Source: Desmonostoc muscorum FACHB-395 (GTDB lineage: Bacteria; Cyanobacteriota; Cyanobacteriia; Cyanobacteriales; Nostocaceae). From it: a DNA stretch of 64,000 nucleotides. The stretch's first letter is position 1. Each line of letters opens with the position of its first letter. The stretch spans positions 62,001-126,000 of the forward strand of contig NZ_JACJSF010000009.1 of assembly GCF_014698035.1 (NCBI RefSeq), read 5' to 3'. Below are positions 56,543-64,000 of this stretch, one piece after another. Below the pieces are notes generated by a model. It was not told the DNA's origin and did not search any database. It saw only the letters and a list, made by a program, of their open reading frames with translations. A program made the translations under genes and the position numbers.

Positions 56543-56841
56543 AGCAACATATTATCTCTCCAAAAGCCAGTGAGGATTTATCAGAAATTATTGATTATTT
56601 TGTCAGGATAAATATTGATGCTGGGGAGCATTTTGTTGAGAAGTTTGATAAAAAGTGTAAATATTTAGCTAATTTCCCCAATATGGGACGCAGCTACGGA
56701 AATATTAAAGCTGATTTGCGTGGTGTTCCTTTGGATAATTACATTATTCTTTATCGAATTGTAAATAGTGGAATTGAAATTGTCCGTGTAGTTAGTGGCT
56801 ATCAAAATTTGGAATCTTTATTTATAGAATCAGATGAGTAA
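56539..56841 (+). CDS. parE: ParE-like toxin
   Basis: The 100-residue protein matches the RelE/ParE superfamily: IISPKASEDLSEIIDYFV, then FPNMGRSYGNIKADLRGVPLDNYIILYRIV and IEIVRVVSGYQNLESLF. ParE toxins typically inhibit DNA gyrase. Partner coupling by the ATGA overlap with parD and the position between two direct repeats suggest a mobile or maintenance module. The target has not been shown. Confidence 0.88.
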   Translation: MKQHIISPKASEDLSEIIDYFVRINIDAGEHFVEKFDKKCKYLANFPNMGRSYGNIKADLRGVPLDNYIILYRIVNSGIEIVRVVSGYQNLESLFIESDE

Positions 56842-56924
56842 GTTGATGTTTTAGTTGACTTCCAATTATCTATTGATAAATCACTCAGAAAGTAAAAGCA
56901 ATGTCTAAAGCTGGCTAGGTTTAA

Positions 56925-57043
56925 GCACTTCAGTTTTTTTGACACGAACCGCAGAGGCGCAGAGAGCGCAGAGGGAAGAAGAGATATATATTTTACTATC
57001 TTTAATTAATAGGTAAATCGCGGAGAAAGTAAAAGCGATCGCT
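56925..57043. repeat. 119-bp direct repeat, inner copy (includes 3' end of nuclease gene)
   Basis: The matching copy of 56088-56206. Its right 42 bases are the final codons of the nuclease gene (SDRFYFLRDLPIN, stop). The left part contains the GAACCGCAGAGGCGCAGAG family repeat. It lies 837 bases from the outer copy. Confidence 0.8.
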
Positions 57044-58375
57044 CTTATAATCACTGTCTTTTATTCGCCCTAGATAGCCTGTTAAAGGCGAAGAAAGTTC
57101 AATCAGAATTTCGTGCATTTCTGCTGTTTTTATTGGCTGTGGTGGATGTGAGCCGAAATACGCACCATGTAAAGCTTCAACACCAGCAGATTCTATGCCT
57201 GAATTTTGTAGATAATTTTTGACGAGCTGGATAATGTGCGATCGCAACCTTATAGATTGTTCAACTTTATCAATATAAGTATTAATTTTATCTTCAGCTA
57301 AACCAAAAGGAGCTTGTTGCAAACACTCTTTTAGTTCTAATAAGTTGATAGAATTTTTGTAATGTGCTTGCAGTTCAACTAGTTTTTGTAATGTTTCGGG
57401 GCTAATAACATTCATTTGATTTTCGGTTGCTGTTCTCAGAGCGTAAAAATTTAGTTCTCCAGCCGCTACAATTAATTTAATTGAATTTTCATACTGAACT
57501 TTACGAAGATGGTTCATGCCTATTTTTAGTAACTGTGCAGGTGTAGCATCAGTAACTTTCTCAGTTTTAGTTGCTTTGCACTCTCCTACTATTGGATAAG
57601 GTTGTTCAGCGTAAAAATCCATACCTCCCGCGCCACCAGTTGCATCTGGATTCAAGCCTGAACCTGTAAAGCCTAATTTTAGTAATCCTCTACGAACTAA
57701 TTTTTCAAATGTATGTCCGTCGCTAGAGTTTCCAACTTTAGCAATTTTATAAATCCAAGGTAAGTCTAAATCTAATGAATTGGTTGGTTTATCGCTACTC
57801 CAACCTAAAAATAATTTGATATCGTCGTCTAATTGTTTAGCTGCTGGTTGGCTAATGGCTAGGGATGCGATCGCACTCTGCAATTCTTCCAATTCAGGAT
57901 TTAGCGGGGGTTCTAGCTTTTCTAATTGGCGTTTGCGTTGGGCGAAGGTGCGATCGTTTAATACTGGCTTTTCTTCAGAAACCGTTAGAGAATTAGGTAA
58001 ACTAACAAATTTCCCTAGCTTTTCCTGAATATTGGGATTAACTGATATTTCTTGTAACTGAGGTAACTGATAGACGCGCAAGTAAGCCAGGAAAAGATAC
58101 TGTTTTTTTCGTAGCATCTCTTTTAATACTTGTGGTGTCCATATTGTTAATTTAGACAAAATCTCTAATGGCTTAGTCTCGTCTAAAATTTGGCAAAGTT
58201 CACATTTAGCCCAAGCTTTAATTGAAACTGACGAATCAGTAGGATAAAGTGCAAATCTTTGCCCAGGACGAATAAACATCCTGGGTAAAGCTGCAATTGT
58301 TCGTCCCTGTATTAAGGCTTCAACATCAGGGACGGGTAGACACAGCGCTGTTGTAATTGAAAACTGCTGATTCAT
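57002..58375 (-). CDS. PUA/ASCH-like domain plus PD-(D/E)XK nuclease-like protein
   Basis: The 457-residue protein has an N-terminal region (about 10-105: GRTIAALPRMFIRPGQRFALYP, KAWAKCELCQILD, LKEMLRKKQYLFLAYLRVYQL) that resembles a PUA/ASCH-type fold. A middle linker precedes a PD-(D/E)XK core: Glu224 in HTFEKLVRRGLLKLG, Asp253 in GGMDFYAE and Glu265-x-Lys267 in IVGECKATK. The first two domains are inferred by pattern. It is the last gene of a three-gene minus-strand operon, 10 bases after the ATPase gene. Modified-DNA recognition and cleavage is a hypothesis. The 3' end is partly duplicated outside parDE. Confidence 0.7.
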   Translation of the reverse strand: MNQQFSITTALCLPVPDVEALIQGRTIAALPRMFIRPGQRFALYPTDSSVSIKAWAKCELCQILDETKPLEILSKLTIWTPQVLKEMLRKKQYLFLAYLRVYQLPQLQEISVNPNIQEKLGKFVSLPNSLTVSEEKPVLNDRTFAQRKRQLEKLEPPLNPELEELQSAIASLAISQPAAKQLDDDIKLFLGWSSDKPTNSLDLDLPWIYKIAKVGNSSDGHTFEKLVRRGLLKLGFTGSGLNPDATGGAGGMDFYAEQPYPIVGECKATKTEKVTDATPAQLLKIGMNHLRKVQYENSIKLIVAAGELNFYALRTATENQMNVISPETLQKLVELQAHYKNSINLLELKECLQQAPFGLAEDKINTYIDKVEQSIRLRSHIIQLVKNYLQNSGIESAGVEALHGAYFGSHPPQPIKTAEMHEILIELSSPLTGYLGRIKDSDYKSDRFYFLRDLPIN

Positions 58376-58385
58376 TTATAAGTAG

Positions 58386-60350
58386 CTATAGATTTCTGTC
58401 GATATTATTAGCAGTAGGAATCGGGTGAGGAATTGAAATAGGAAATTCATTATCAACCAAATTATCATAGCTAGGAGGGCTGATGATTTCTCGAATAAGA
58501 GGATTATTCATTGCTAATTTTCGCTGCTTAATAAAGTCTAAAACCTGTTCTTGAAAATCTAAAATCTCTTTTTCCTCTTTAATTCCATAATTTTCGCTGC
58601 CCCAGTAAACCCATAAAATAGCTAAAAGAGGTTGAATATCTTCGCTTTGTAGAAACACCCACTTTCCCTTTTTTTTATTCAACAGTATTGCTAATCTCTC
58701 TCTAGCTACTATTGCAACTGGACTAATAACGTTTGTGCGAACTAAGCAACCACGAGTTAACTTAAATGTTTCGTAATCAATCAATCTTTTCAATGCAGTG
58801 CCTACATTTGCACCGTCTTGCTGAACTACATCTACTCCAATCCTTACTTTCCTATTATTGGCAATATTTTTACCGATAATTTTGAAATCCATAAAGCCAT
58901 TGTTTGCTGCGCTAGGTTCTACTTCTTCAAGTAATTCAATCTTGACTCCCTCTACAGTTTCTCCAATTAAGCTGTAAATAGAAAGACGAAGAGCGTTGGA
59001 AATTGCTACCTCATCTTCTAATAGTTCATCAATAACTTTATTTACGTCTGCTAAACTTTTCTGGAAGTATGTTTCACAAATAGAGACATTAACTGATTGG
59101 TTTTCATTGTAATCAGTATTATCTTTGATTTGATTATTATCAATAAAATCTTGATTTCTATCGGTTATATAATCAATATGTTCTATTGGTGAGAAATTAT
59201 CTGCACACCACTTTAAAACTGACCTAACAGTAGGTTTTTGTTTACCCTGCTGCCTAAGCTTATTTTCATCAAATGGGTAGAGAAAATGAGGAGGAATTTG
59301 TTGATTTTCTTGATAAAATTCTTGTAGCCATCCTTTAACAAGAGCAATAATATCATCAGAATTGAGATATTTTAACTCAATTGGTTGTCTATCAGCTTGT
59401 TCACTTACTAATCTATCAATGACTGCCTCAGCTTGTGGCAAAAGTCTGATTTGCTCATTCCAAGTTTCAGGATACATAGCCGACAGGAAAACACCTCTTT
59501 TGAGATTGTTATATAGATCCTTAACTAAGCTTGCAATAACTTGTGCTGTTGTCAAACCATTTTCTGCAACGTCTGCATTATCTAATTCATCAAAGCAAAG
59601 TACTGGAATTTTATAATAGCTAGTGATATCTAGAATCTGCCGAATATTACGTAATGATTCTATCTCTCTATCCTCTTTTTTGGGATTTGGCAAACCCATT
59701 GCTTCAGCTTCTTCCTTTGTTAGTTCTAAACCAGATAGCCAGTGATTTGCATAATTAACATGATCTGGAGAAAGTGTCCACAAAATTGCTTTAACTATGT
59801 AAGGGTTGCTAATTTCAGGCTTTATTAGCAGAACTAGTTTTGTAAATTGTTCAACTAACTTCGTTGAATGTTTATTTAACCAAATTGGATATTGACTAAT
59901 ATACTGTTGTGGTGTGTAGTTCCATTGCTTTGCTTCGTTAATTAAAGCAGCTGCAATTTCTTGCCACTGCATTACTTTTTGACTACCAAATGCTCTGAGG
60001 CTAGAGGCAACACTTTGTAAAAATTCATATTTGATTTGGTTTAAGTTATCATACTTACTCATGTAAATAAATAAGCTATTATTTTCTGCCTGTAAATGAT
60101 GGCGAATTCGACTAATAATATGGCTTTTACCTAGACCTCTTTCCGCTACAATAGTTATGCCTACAGTTGTATGCTGCCCTTTTTGTATTTTGTCAAGTGC
60201 ATCAAATACTGCATTAGAGGCATGAGCATTAATTGAGGGTGCATCAGGAAAACTTTTTCCCCATATTTGCTGCGGTTTAACAACAAGATGCCCTGCAAAT
60301 GGGTTTTGTTTCTGAATTAATTCATCGATGGTAGATGTGCTATTAATCAT
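58386..60350 (-). CDS. P-loop ATPase of a putative defence-type operon
   Basis: The 654-residue protein begins with a QNPFAG motif and a Walker A at about residues 69-76 (VAERGLGKSHII), with Walker B at about 248-257 (IPVLCFDELDNAD). The pattern is that of AAA/Cdc6-like archaeal-type ATPases as in BREX (BrxC/BrxD) and related defence systems. The C-terminal third (GFMDFKIIGKN, VRIGVDVVQQDG, CLVRTNVISPVAIV) may form a further domain of uncertain fold. It lies 38 bases after the HTH gene and 10 before the nuclease gene. No close family is recognised. Confidence 0.75.
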   Translation of the reverse strand: MINSTSTIDELIQKQNPFAGHLVVKPQQIWGKSFPDAPSINAHASNAVFDALDKIQKGQHTTVGITIVAERGLGKSHIISRIRHHLQAENNSLFIYMSKYDNLNQIKYEFLQSVASSLRAFGSQKVMQWQEIAAALINEAKQWNYTPQQYISQYPIWLNKHSTKLVEQFTKLVLLIKPEISNPYIVKAILWTLSPDHVNYANHWLSGLELTKEEAEAMGLPNPKKEDREIESLRNIRQILDITSYYKIPVLCFDELDNADVAENGLTTAQVIASLVKDLYNNLKRGVFLSAMYPETWNEQIRLLPQAEAVIDRLVSEQADRQPIELKYLNSDDIIALVKGWLQEFYQENQQIPPHFLYPFDENKLRQQGKQKPTVRSVLKWCADNFSPIEHIDYITDRNQDFIDNNQIKDNTDYNENQSVNVSICETYFQKSLADVNKVIDELLEDEVAISNALRLSIYSLIGETVEGVKIELLEEVEPSAANNGFMDFKIIGKNIANNRKVRIGVDVVQQDGANVGTALKRLIDYETFKLTRGCLVRTNVISPVAIVARERLAILLNKKKGKWVFLQSEDIQPLLAILWVYWGSENYGIKEEKEILDFQEQVLDFIKQRKLAMNNPLIREIISPPSYDNLVDNEFPISIPHPIPTANNIDRNL

Positions 60351-60388
60351 AATAGTGTGAGGTTTATGGGTAAAGAGTCTAAGAAAGT

Positions 60389-61066
60389 TTAAGGTTTCAG
60401 ACGTTTTGAGTAGCAGCGTAATCCATTGAGTTCTGTAGTAATAGAATCTTCTATTTTGTCGCTTGCATTATCTTCTACAGTTCCACCTTGTAGTTGCAAA
60501 ATGTCGTCGGCTTGCATTTCCAGCAGCCAATCATTAAACTCTGTACGACTCACACGATCGCCAATTCCTCTTCTAATGCGATAAATTGGCACCAGATTAT
60601 TAAAGTTGTATTCATAGTTCAGCTTGTCGTAGATTTCCAACGCCACTGACTTAAATTCGTCGTAAGATGCGATTCCTTCGGAAATCTTCGTTAACGCATC
60701 CTTTCCATTAACTGGTACATCTGCACTAACTACTGCAACATCAATCTGACTAATCCACTTCACCAGCGCATTCGCCGCCCAAGTACCGACAATCGTCCCT
60801 TCAAATTTAAAATCGCCACTTCTCAAACCCTCACCCAATACCTCTAAACCCTTGGGAGATGTCAGAGAATATCCCTTTTTGGAAATTGCGATCGCACCCT
60901 GATTCTGCAATTCTTCAAATGAACCCTGATAATCTGCTACCTTCTGACTTTTAGATACAATTCGCTTGCTAAGTTGACCCTTTTTAACTTCCTGCTGCGT
61001 TCCTCCCAAATCCCACAAAGCCAAAAGGAGACGAGTGCTAGTTTGGGCTGTATTTTTTGATGTCAT
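60389..61066 (-). CDS. Winged-helix-like first gene of the putative defence-type operon
   Basis: The 225-residue protein starts at the ATG at 61066 (MTSKNTAQTSTRLLLALWDL); an upstream TTG at 61087 would add seven residues. Residues about 10-80 follow a winged-helix pattern (LLLALWDLGGTQQEV, FEELQNQGAIAISKKGYSLTSPKGLEVL). The remainder has an acidic C-terminal region with no known motif. Its first-gene position suggests an autoregulator or a DNA-binding component. I do not recognise the family. Confidence 0.65.
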   Translation of the reverse strand: MTSKNTAQTSTRLLLALWDLGGTQQEVKKGQLSKRIVSKSQKVADYQGSFEELQNQGAIAISKKGYSLTSPKGLEVLGEGLRSGDFKFEGTIVGTWAANALVKWISQIDVAVVSADVPVNGKDALTKISEGIASYDEFKSVALEIYDKLNYEYNFNNLVPIYRIRRGIGDRVSRTEFNDWLLEMQADDILQLQGGTVEDNASDKIEDSITTELNGLRCYSKRLKP

Positions 61067-61404
61067 ATTTAATCTATTTTTTGGCAAAGATCATCATAGT
61101 AGCTGTATCTTTGTAATTTATTTACTCAGAAAAAATAACCGAGAAATTGCTGAATATTTCGGCGTTTCAGCTAAATAGATTAATTAAAAATCAATAATAT
61201 ATTTCTTTGGGATGAATGCAATTTCTCTCAAAGGCAGGATGGAAGACTTGAGAAAACCAATCATCATAAAAGTGAAACGCTGTAGCTGTGCAGTTACAAA
61301 TTAAGTGAAATATGTTTTTTCAATCCCAGGTGAAATAACAGGATTTCCAACTTGGTTTTTGCAACAGCGAGGCTTTTAGCAAATACAGGTGATGAAGAAA
61401 TCCA
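61067..61404. other. Divergent intergenic region upstream of the operon
   Basis: This spacer of about 340 bases, AT-rich, is expected to hold the promoters of the three-gene operon and the lipoprotein gene. I see no obvious operator dyad or RNA gene. Confidence 0.4.
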
Positions 61405-61893
61405 ATGAACACAATATTTAAAGAACGTAAAATAGTGTCGCGTCTATTTGCAGTGCTACTTTCGGCATTGCTAATGGTACCCTTGCTGAGTAGCTGCGGA
61501 GGCGGTTCCCAAAAAGCTTCAGTACCACCACCTGTTGATGATACCGTTGGTAGAACAGTCAGCGATCGCACAAACCAAACCGAAGTTAAGAAAGGATTGG
61601 GTACAGGTCAAAAAGTGGCACTTTTGGCGGGGGCTGCGGCACTTTACTACATGTACAACCAGCATAAGAATGCTCCCCAAGAAGGAGCGCAAGGTAAGTA
61701 CTATCTTTCCAAGAACGGGCGCGTATACTACCGCGATGCTGAACATCGCGCTCACTGGGTAACGCCACCAGCAGAAGGAATCCGAGTACCCGAATCTGAA
61801 GCACAAAAGTATCGGGAATTCCAGGGCTATAACCGGAGTGCCACAGGTCGCGATCTAACTGGTATAACTTCATCCGCAGCACCAGCACTCTAG
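61405..61893 (+). CDS. Putative lipoprotein of unknown function
   Basis: The 162-residue protein has a lipoprotein signal peptide (LFAVLLSALLMVPLLSSCGGG, with the lipobox cysteine following LLSS) and a hydrophobic segment near residues 65-85 (GQKVALLAGAAALYYMYN) that may be a second membrane anchor. The C-terminal half has Tyr/Gly-rich sequence (GKYYLSKNGRVYYRDAEHRAHWVTPP) of unknown fold. The repeat-built protein gene follows on the same strand, 95 bases later. No family is recognised. Confidence 0.65.
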   Translation: MNTIFKERKIVSRLFAVLLSALLMVPLLSSCGGGSQKASVPPPVDDTVGRTVSDRTNQTEVKKGLGTGQKVALLAGAAALYYMYNQHKNAPQEGAQGKYYLSKNGRVYYRDAEHRAHWVTPPAEGIRVPESEAQKYREFQGYNRSATGRDLTGITSSAAPAL

Positions 61894-61987
61894 ATCAGCG
61901 AAGCGTGTGTAAATATAAAGCGGGTTTCCCAGAGGATAACGCCATCGCGCACGTCGGAAACACGAACTTAAATCAGGAGACTAGATT

Positions 61988-62320
61988 ATGGTAAATGAAT
62001 TTTTCCGAAAGGCGAAAGATTTACTCTTGGGATCGAACAGCGATCAAGCTGATCAAAATGCTGAATTCCGCGATCGCAATGTCCGCCCAGCCAGCGAAGA
62101 CCCCTACGGCGATCCCGCAGACCCAGCGTCTTACGGCAACGTTATTCCAGCCAGTCAAGACCCCTACGGCGACCCCGCAGATATATCGTCTTACGGCAAC
62201 GTTCGCCCAGCTAGTGAAGATCCTTACGGCGACCCCGCAGACACAGGGGAGTTTGGTGATGTCCGCCCAGCTAGCGAAGACCCCTACGGCGACCCCGCAG
62301 ATGAGGATTACCGTCGTTAA
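61988..62320 (+). CDS. Protein made of four exact-length 20-residue repeats
   Basis: After a 31-residue lead (MVNEFFRKAKDLLLGSNSDQ), four 60-bp units at 62081-62320 encode RPASEDPYGDPADPASYGN-type repeats, the last ending at the stop codon. The units are near-identical in DNA (CCCTACGGCGA, CCCGCAGA), so they arose by tandem duplication. The acidic, Pro/Gly/Tyr-rich repeat resembles a disordered or adhesion-like chain. No family is recognised and the role is unknown. Confidence 0.75.
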   Translation: MVNEFFRKAKDLLLGSNSDQADQNAEFRDRNVRPASEDPYGDPADPASYGNVIPASQDPYGDPADISSYGNVRPASEDPYGDPADTGEFGDVRPASEDPYGDPADEDYRR

Positions 62321-62386
62321 CGCGAACGGCACAAATATTCTGGTGAGTTTGACAAACCTCTCCCTGCCTTGAACTAAAGTTCAAGT

Positions 62387-62420
62387 CTGTCCCTCTCCGA
62401 GTCGGAGAGGGACAGTTTTA
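62387..62420 (+). terminator. Strong intrinsic terminator after the repeat gene
   Basis: CTGTCCCTCTCCGA (62387-62400) pairs perfectly with TCGGAGAGGGACAG (62402-62415), and TTTTA follows. A second small dyad, CTTGAACT with AGTTCAAG, lies just before it. Confidence 0.85.
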
Positions 62421-62458
62421 TGTAGTAAGAGAGTTGCAAAAAATAAATTATCCACAAA

Positions 62459-62521
62459 GACGCGATAAATCGCCGTCTTTACAATAATCAGTCTTTTGTA
62501 GAGACGGCGATTTATCGCGTC
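62459..62521. repeat. 20-bp perfect inverted repeat between convergent genes
   Basis: GACGCGATAAATCGCCGTCT (62459-62478) and AGACGGCGATTTATCGCGTC (62502-62521) are exact inverses around a 23-base loop. A related partial sequence lies at 63939-63958. It resembles a dispersed cyanobacterial palindrome, and it may also act as a terminator for mdh. Confidence 0.75.
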
Positions 62522-62571
62522 TCTTCCCTTAACCGAACCGTATTGCACTATATGACATGTTGAATTACGAA

Positions 62572-63555
62572 TTAGGAATTATTTTTGTTAGCCAAAATTT
62601 CCTGCGATCGCTCAATATTTTGACGCACAGATTGAGCCGAAGTATGCAAACCCTCTCTTTCTTCATCGCTGAGTGTCAATTCCAATACACTCTCAATTCC
62701 ACCGCATCCCAAACGACAGGGAACACCAATTACAACATCTTCTAAACCGTATTCACCTTGCAGATATGCCGCTACAGGCAACAACCGCGACTGATTTAAT
62801 AAAATCGATTCTACCATCACGCTAGTAGCCGATGCTGGAGCAAAAAAAGCACCACCCGTCTGCATCAATTCCACAATTTCTGCGCCACCGTTGCGGGTTC
62901 TTTCTACCAAGCGTTCAATTGTGGCTGCATCCAGCAATTCAGTGATAGGAATGCCGTTAACGGTAGCATAACGAGATAAAGGCACCATTAAATCGCCGTG
63001 GCTACCCAATACCATCGCTTTGACATCGGCGGGTAAAACGCCCAATTCTAGGGCAATAAAGGTTTCAAAACGGGCGGAATCTAACACGCCAGCCATACCC
63101 ATAATGCGATCGCGTGGTAAACCTGTAGCTTGCCAAGCTAAATAAGTCATCACATCCAACGGATTAGTGACGACAATAAAAATAGCATTGGGAGAATGAG
63201 CGATCGCATTTTTTGCCGCTTCTACCACAATCTTGGCATTGGTTTTCAGCAAATCATCCCGACTCATCCCTGGTTTGCGGGGAAGTCCTGCGGTAATCAC
63301 CACAATTTGAGAACCAGATGTATCAGCATAATTATTTGTGCCGATAATCTGGCGATTATGTATTTCAATTCCCCTGGCTTCCATCAAATCCAGCGCCAAG
63401 CCTTGGGGCATTCCCGCGATAATATCTAGTAAAACTACATCTGCAAGGTTTTTCTCTGCAATGCGTTGAGCTAAAGTGCTACCAACTCTACCCGCACCCA
63501 CGATGGTGACACGGGGTAAATTACACACAATTGGAGAGTTAGAGGAAGAAGACAT
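62572..63555 (-). CDS. mdh: Malate dehydrogenase
   Basis: Interconverts malate and oxaloacetate with NAD. The 327-residue protein is of the LDH-like malate dehydrogenase group: ITIVGAGRVGSTLAQRIAEK-type Rossmann motif, the active-site loop ITAGLPRKPGMSRDDLL with two arginines, FIVVTNPLDVMTYL, and the catalytic His in VLGSHGDLMVPL. It is convergent with the repeat protein gene. ndhO starts 304 bases upstream on the same strand with a separate ribosome site. Confidence 0.95.
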   Translation of the reverse strand: MSSSSNSPIVCNLPRVTIVGAGRVGSTLAQRIAEKNLADVVLLDIIAGMPQGLALDLMEARGIEIHNRQIIGTNNYADTSGSQIVVITAGLPRKPGMSRDDLLKTNAKIVVEAAKNAIAHSPNAIFIVVTNPLDVMTYLAWQATGLPRDRIMGMAGVLDSARFETFIALELGVLPADVKAMVLGSHGDLMVPLSRYATVNGIPITELLDAATIERLVERTRNGGAEIVELMQTGGAFFAPASATSVMVESILLNQSRLLPVAAYLQGEYGLEDVVIGVPCRLGCGGIESVLELTLSDEEREGLHTSAQSVRQNIERSQEILANKNNS

Positions 63556-63643
63556 AATTATTAAAGTGTGATTTTTATCAATAAGAATTCAAGAGTCAGA
63601 ATTCATCCTGACTCTTGGATTTTGACTTCTGAATTCTTTTTGC

Positions 63644-63859
63644 TTATTTAAACTCTTCTAGTTGATCGACGCGTAACCAAACGTTGGGTGTTGGCACTTT
63701 CCCAAACTTAATCAGGGCGTAATCACCTTTAACATCTACAATTTCGCCCTTGGTTTCAAACAAATAAGAAGGAAAGCGAGTATCACTGGCTTTTGCTTCC
63801 AGACTGTTTTCCAGTTTCTCGCGGATAGCGCGAACCATATCTCCCTTTTTAACTGCCAT
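63644..63859 (-). CDS. ndhO: NAD(P)H-quinone oxidoreductase subunit O
   Basis: NdhO is a small peripheral subunit of cyanobacterial NDH-1, which feeds electrons from ferredoxin into plastoquinone in cyclic and respiratory flow. From the ATG at 63859 the protein is 71 residues and matches the family: [19 protein letters not shown], then [24 protein letters not shown] and [15 protein letters not shown] strong GAGGGG ribosome site (complement of 63865-63870) decides this start over upstream in-frame starts. Confidence 0.94.
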   Translation of the reverse strand: MAVKKGDMVRAIREKLENSLEAKASDTRFPSYLFETKGEIVDVKGDYALIKFGKVPTPNVWLRVDQLEEFK

Positions 63860-64000
63860 GAATTCCCCTCTCAAATTTCTAGATTGTTTTATCTGCATTT
63901 TAGGAGACTTCCGAATTAGAAGTAACAATTCCTGTAAAGAAGCGATTAATCGCGTCTCCTAATTCCCCCTGGCGTTTGACATTCGGAGCAAAAATGACTA

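Noticed and set aside
61995-62372. A second 125-codon frame over the 60-bp repeats
   Set aside because: A frame-shifted shadow of the repeat gene; the main frame ends exactly with the last unit and has a proper start.
1-64000. tRNA genes and CRISPR arrays
   Set aside because: No cloverleaf with a GTTCGA-type arm was seen in spacers, and the tandem repeats are heptamers or 60-bp coding units without spacers, not CRISPR.

Overview
The window looks like chromosome from a filamentous, probably Nostoc/Anabaena-type cyanobacterium. The evidence is the many copies of the HIP1 octamer GCGATCGC, heptanucleotide STRR arrays of the TTGGGAA type, ferredoxin-dependent glutamate synthase, NdhO, the class II fructose/sedoheptulose bisphosphatase (GlpX), and an RNase E ending in the cyanobacterial RRRRRRSSA peptide. 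I found no rRNA, tRNA, CRISPR array, transposase or prophage. The order (Nostocales) is inferred.

Layout. 1-7.6 kb: a long non-coding left end, a secreted-type polysaccharide deacetylase, and glutamate synthase on the minus strand. 7.6-11 kb: an AMIN-like/phosphodiester glycosidase protein, a cupin and an A-type Fe-S carrier. 11-16.4 kb: the str operon rpsL-rpsG-fusA-tuf-rpsJ behind a near-consensus promoter. 16.6-26.3 kb: a Lon-substrate-domain protein, pheA, a DUF1997 protein, the rne-rnhB pair, a large radical SAM protein and a STAS protein. 26.3-38.4 kb: a small gene behind a near-perfect CRP-type operator, a dead aminotransferase fragment, clpS, a CPBP protease, an S1-domain protein, a DICT/pentapeptide operon, a second radical SAM protein, several cyanobacteria-specific membrane proteins, a lone ABC ATPase and a response regulator. 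38.9-47 kb: BolA plus CGFS glutaredoxin, an acyltransferase, tadA, a dithiol glutaredoxin, glpX and hemA. 47-52.3 kb: a histidine kinase co-transcribed with a PstS-like lipoprotein, and livG-livM-like transporter genes. 52.3-64 kb: a TTGGGAA array, a RelE-type toxin-antitoxin pair, pgi, a tandem Nif11 protein, ParDE, a three-gene HTH/ATPase/nuclease operon, a lipoprotein, a protein made of exact 60-bp repeats, mdh and ndhO.

Most of the window is housekeeping: translation, nitrogen and carbon assimilation, tetrapyrrole and phenylalanine synthesis, RNA decay, and Fe-S and redox handling. The accessory stretch is about 52.3-61.1 kb. Its best candidate for an undescribed system is the minus-strand operon at 57.0-61.1 kb: a winged-helix-like protein, a P-loop ATPase, and a protein joining a PUA/ASCH-like N-terminus to a PD-(D/E)XK nuclease core. 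The parts resemble a modification-dependent restriction system, but no function is proven. A ParDE module sits just downstream, between two copies of a 119-bp direct repeat. The outer copy carries the decayed last codons of the nuclease gene, so the module appears to have arrived by, or caused, a duplication.

Other points are a MITE-like element with 14-bp terminal inverted repeats and a possible 9-bp target duplication, a dispersed repeat that has become in-frame coding sequence inside glutamate synthase, and many hairpin terminators between convergent genes.
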